Assembly (NCBI GenBank): GCA_913045265.1
Contig: CAJWQX010000003.1
Location: 1 to 64,000, forward strand
From: UBA11889 sp002313255
GTDB lineage: Bacteria > Pseudomonadota > Gammaproteobacteria > Pseudomonadales > Azotimanducaceae
DNA length: 64,000 nucleotides
Reading direction: 5' to 3'
The translations under genes were made by a program, and so were the position numbers. Under the pieces are notes generated by a model. The model worked only from the letters and a program-made list of their open reading frames with translations. It was not told where the DNA came from and searched no databases. Of this stretch, positions 61,793 through 64,000 are shown piece by piece; position 1 is the stretch's first letter, and each line of letters begins with the position of its first letter.

Positions 61793-62220
61793 AGCGCGAG
61801 AGTTTTAAAGCTGCGCTCGTAATAGGCGGTCGAGCGGATATAGAACTCACGATCGATCGACCTTAGTACATCGCTCGACAACACGTCCCGCGGCAAGCCC
61901 AGAGGTTCGAGCCCAGCCTCTGAGGGTTTTCGTACAACGTTTTTCAACACAGCCAAAACGAGCGGCGCAAATTCGCTAGGATCCGTGTCAATCATTGACT
62001 CTAATGTTCGCCGCCATCGAATCTGATCGTACACGCGCACGCAAGCTCGGACACTTTCGTGATGCAGTTTGATCAGGCGTAACCGTACTCGCTCTTGTTG
62101 ATCCGAGTCGTAACCGTTCCAACCGACGATCTCGTGAGAAAAACGCTTACATCCCCTACAAACCAAATCACCGTACGTTGTAGAACACACTCCGACACAG
62201 GGTGTCCTTCGGTTAATCAA
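61789..62220 (-). CDS. DUF1289 protein with a C-terminal extension
   Basis: 143 residues. The DUF1289 zinc-ribbon-like block is at the start: TPCVGVCSTTYGDLVCRGC, followed by RFSHEIVGWNGYDSDQQ. Most family members end near residue 70; here another 75 residues follow, with a helical SMIDTDPSEFAPLVLAVL and a terminal SIDREFYIRSTAYYERSFK. The start is TTG. It overlaps miaE by four bases, so the two are co-translated. Function of DUF1289 is unknown. Confidence 0.8.
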   Translation of the reverse strand: MINRRTPCVGVCSTTYGDLVCRGCKRFSHEIVGWNGYDSDQQERVRLRLIKLHHESVRACVRVYDQIRWRRTLESMIDTDPSEFAPLVLAVLKNVVRKPSEAGLEPLGLPRDVLSSDVLRSIDREFYIRSTAYYERSFKTLAL

Positions 62221-62272
62221 CGTTCAAGCCGCCAGCAACCCGCGCACATCATCGCATCGAACGCGCTTGTTG

Positions 62273-62318
62273 CGCTCAATCCTCATCGAAACTCGCGCTG
62301 AATTGAGCGTCACTCAAT
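62273..62318 (-). repeat. Alternative hairpins downstream of purF
   Basis: Three short segments can pair in two exclusive ways. CTCAAT at 62313-62318 pairs with ATTGAG at 62302-62307 (five-base loop), and the wider ATTGAGCG at 62302-62309 pairs with CGCTCAAT at 62273-62280 (21-base loop). They lie just after the purF stop and before the DUF1289-miaE genes. There is no T-run, so termination is not proven. Confidence 0.4.
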
Positions 62319-62320
62319 CA

Positions 62321-63847
62321 TCAAGCATGATTATGGAGTTCAATCACGGTTGGCCCTTCCGTTAATTCCGCGTCTCTGCGTTGCTTCGTTTCGTCATTTC
62401 GGTCAATAGACAATCTTTCCAGATAAGCGTCATCGATATCGCCCGTAACGTAGTTGCCGTCAAAGACAGAGCAATCGAAGCTCTCAATCACGCGATTTCC
62501 TTCTCGGGCCGATTCAACGAGGTCGTCCAAATTCTGATAGATCAGCCAGTCAGCACCTAGATACGTGCCTACCTCTTCGTCGGTACGATTGTAAGCAACG
62601 AACTCTGCGGACGTCGGCATATCGATGCCGTACACGTTTGGATACCGAACCGCTGGGGCGGCCACAGCAACAAACACCTTTCTAGCGCCTGCGTCCCGTG
62701 CCTGTTGCACAATTTCCTGGGTGGTCGTACCCCGAACAATAGAGTCTTCCACCAACAGCACGTTCTTTCCGTTGAACTCTAAATCGATGGCATTGAGCTT
62801 TTGCCGCACAGATTTTTTCCGCTGATTTTGACCCGGCATAATAAACGTCCGTCCAACATATCGATTCTTGACGAACCCTTCCCGAAGCTTGACGTCCAAC
62901 CGATGCGCGAGAGGTTGCGCAGCCGTCCGACTAGTTTCAGGTATCGGCATCACCACGTCGATCTCGTGATCCCGACCCGAGCATTGTTCCAAAATCCGAT
63001 CGGCAAGTTTTTCGCCCATCCTTAGCCGTGCTTTGTGCACAGAGATGTCATCCATAATCGAATCGGGACGAGCCAAATAAACGTGTTCAAAAATACAGGG
63101 GGTGAGGCTAGGTCCAACAGCACATTGCTGCACGTGTAAACGGCCCTCGACGTCTATATAGACTGCTTCGCCAGGTGCCACATCGCCCAAGATCTCGAAA
63201 CCAAGCACCGATAATGCTGCACTTTCGCTAGCGATTATATATTCCTCACCGCCCTGCACGTCGCGACAGCCGTATACCAACGGTCTTATTCCATGCGGAT
63301 CCCTAAAACCGACGATGCCCCCTCCCATGATCAGTGCAACGGCAGCATAGGCTCCAAGGCAACGCGCATGAACGCCTGCAACCGCTTCAAAAATGTGTTC
63401 CGGACCGGGAACGAACTCGCCGCGCTTATCAAGCTCGTGGGCGAAAACATTGAGTAGAATTTCGGAATCGGATTCCGTATTGACGTGGCGAAGATCGGCG
63501 CGAAATACATCGGCGACCAGTTCCTCGGCGTTCGTTAAATTTCCGTTGTGCGCCAAGCTTATCCCGTAAGGAGAATTTACGTACATTGGCTGAGCTTCGG
63601 CCGAGCTGCTGGTTCCTGCCGTTGGATAACGCACGTGGCCGATGCCCATGTCGCCTGCAAGCCTGTGCATATGACGTTGCTGAAAGACTTGGCTAACCAG
63701 CCCCGTATCTTTGCGGAGGTGAAGCCGATCGCCGTCAGCGGTGACTATGCCGGCAGCATCCTGTCCGCGATGTTGCAAAACCGTCAGTGCGTCATAGATG
63801 TCCTGATTAACAGGGCCCTTGCCTACGATTCCAACGACGCCGCACAT
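62321..63847 (-). CDS. purF: Amidophosphoribosyltransferase PurF
   Basis: 508 residues, with mature catalytic Cys2 exposed after Met removal (MCGVVGIVGKGPVN). The glutaminase part continues with HNGNLTNAEEL. The PRPP-binding motif is NVLLVEDSIVRGTTTQEIVQ, near residue 365. It makes phosphoribosylamine from PRPP and glutamine, the first step of purine synthesis. The gene follows cvpA (end at 63855) by seven bases, the usual gammaproteobacterial order. No PurR box is evident, and the short spacer suggests co-transcription with cvpA. Confidence 0.97.
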   Translation of the reverse strand: MCGVVGIVGKGPVNQDIYDALTVLQHRGQDAAGIVTADGDRLHLRKDTGLVSQVFQQRHMHRLAGDMGIGHVRYPTAGTSSSAEAQPMYVNSPYGISLAHNGNLTNAEELVADVFRADLRHVNTESDSEILLNVFAHELDKRGEFVPGPEHIFEAVAGVHARCLGAYAAVALIMGGGIVGFRDPHGIRPLVYGCRDVQGGEEYIIASESAALSVLGFEILGDVAPGEAVYIDVEGRLHVQQCAVGPSLTPCIFEHVYLARPDSIMDDISVHKARLRMGEKLADRILEQCSGRDHEIDVVMPIPETSRTAAQPLAHRLDVKLREGFVKNRYVGRTFIMPGQNQRKKSVRQKLNAIDLEFNGKNVLLVEDSIVRGTTTQEIVQQARDAGARKVFVAVAAPAVRYPNVYGIDMPTSAEFVAYNRTDEEVGTYLGADWLIYQNLDDLVESAREGNRVIESFDCSVFDGNYVTGDIDDAYLERLSIDRNDETKQRRDAELTEGPTVIELHNHA

Positions 63848-63854
63848 ACTATAT

Positions 63855-64000
63855 TTAACCTCGCAGAGCTTCCTTTATGAATCCAAAGAACCGTACAACA
63901 TCTACCTCAAACGCCATCAAATAAGGTCGAAGCATCGATTCCTGCCACCAACCAGTTTCTGACTGAGAAGACTCGACCGCCACAAGCGCAACGATCACTA
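63855..64000 (-). CDS. cvpA: CvpA family membrane protein, C-terminal part
   Basis: The window ends inside this gene; about 48 residues and a TAA stop are visible on the minus strand. The stretch SETGWWQESMLRPYLMAFEV matches the conserved periplasm-facing end of CvpA (tryptophans before an LxPY turn), followed by VVRFFGFIKEALRG. CvpA is a small inner-membrane protein needed for colicin V production in E. coli and usually lies immediately upstream of purF, as here. The call rests on this end piece and position. Confidence 0.75.
   Translation of the reverse strand, partial: VIVALVAVESSQSETGWWQESMLRPYLMAFEVDVVRFFGFIKEALRG

Noticed and set aside
1..64000. CRISPR arrays, insertion sequences, prophage or integron parts
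   Set aside because: No regularly spaced repeats, transposase, integrase or phage structural genes were seen; all long frames belong to housekeeping families.

Overview
This window looks like core chromosome of a gammaproteobacterium, close to the Pseudomonas/Pseudomonadales type. I base this on family content (PA4642-family protein, monomeric NADP isocitrate dehydrogenase, ThrH, ClpS-ClpA with Aat, the cysI-DUF934 pair) and on gene order. From memory, the left part (tusCBE, cysG, serS, crcB, rarA, lolA, ftsK, trxB, aat, infA, clpA, clpS, cspD, idh, mnmA, purB) follows P. aeruginosa around PA2600-PA2630. Much of the rest (thrH, cysH, cysB, nfuA, metH, cysI, acuI, sohB, nudC, nhaB, dnaQ, rnhA, mltD, ppiD, hupB, lon, clpX, clpP, tig, tRNAs, folD, lpxH) follows the PA1750-PA1850 neighbourhood. 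Species is not identifiable from the sequence alone. Coding density is very high, overlaps are common, and TTG and GTG starts are frequent. I saw no insertion sequence, prophage, CRISPR array or rRNA.

Layout. 1-2.1 kb: end of the tus sulfur-relay operon, convergent with cysG. 2.1-8 kb: serS, crcB, rarA, lolA and ftsK as one leftward run. 8-18 kb: trxB, aat and infA, then clpA/clpS, cspD, idh and a moaCDE cluster. 17.3-20.3 kb: mnmA, purB and a GNAT acetyltransferase. 20.4-24.5 kb: a thrH-prpB-prpC-prpD operon for the methylcitrate cycle. 24.7-26.9 kb: cysH, a decayed thioredoxin-like gene, and cysB. 26.9-35.3 kb: a 5'-nucleotidase, a YdcH-like protein, a VWA/membrane J-protein pair, and an AddB-like/AddA-like nuclease-helicase pair. 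35.3-44 kb: nfuA (with an IscR-like site), metH, cysI-DUF934 and acuI-sohB. 44-50.6 kb: an SCP2-like protein, nudC, nhaB, dnaQ-rnhA-methyltransferase and mltD. 50.6-59.4 kb: ppiD, hupB, lon, clpX, clpP, tig and tRNAs His, Arg and Pro. 59.6-64 kb: folD-lpxH, miaE-DUF1289, purF, and the end of cvpA.

How the genes fit together. Sulfur is a recurring theme: CysH (APS/PAPS reduction), CysI with siroheme from CysG, regulator CysB, MetH for methionine, and TusBCE feeding MnmA for tRNA 2-thiouridine. MoaC/D/E and NfuA supply molybdopterin and Fe-S cofactors. Protein quality control is dense: ClpAS, ClpXP, Lon, Tig, PpiD, SohB and Aat. The most interesting items are small: the thioredoxin-like pseudogene between cysH and cysB, the uncharacterised VWA plus J-domain pair, the AddAB-like pair with a promoter placed at its start codon, tig starting 21 bases after a tRNA, and a good IscR-type palindrome at nfuA. 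I found no convincing new defence or mobile system.
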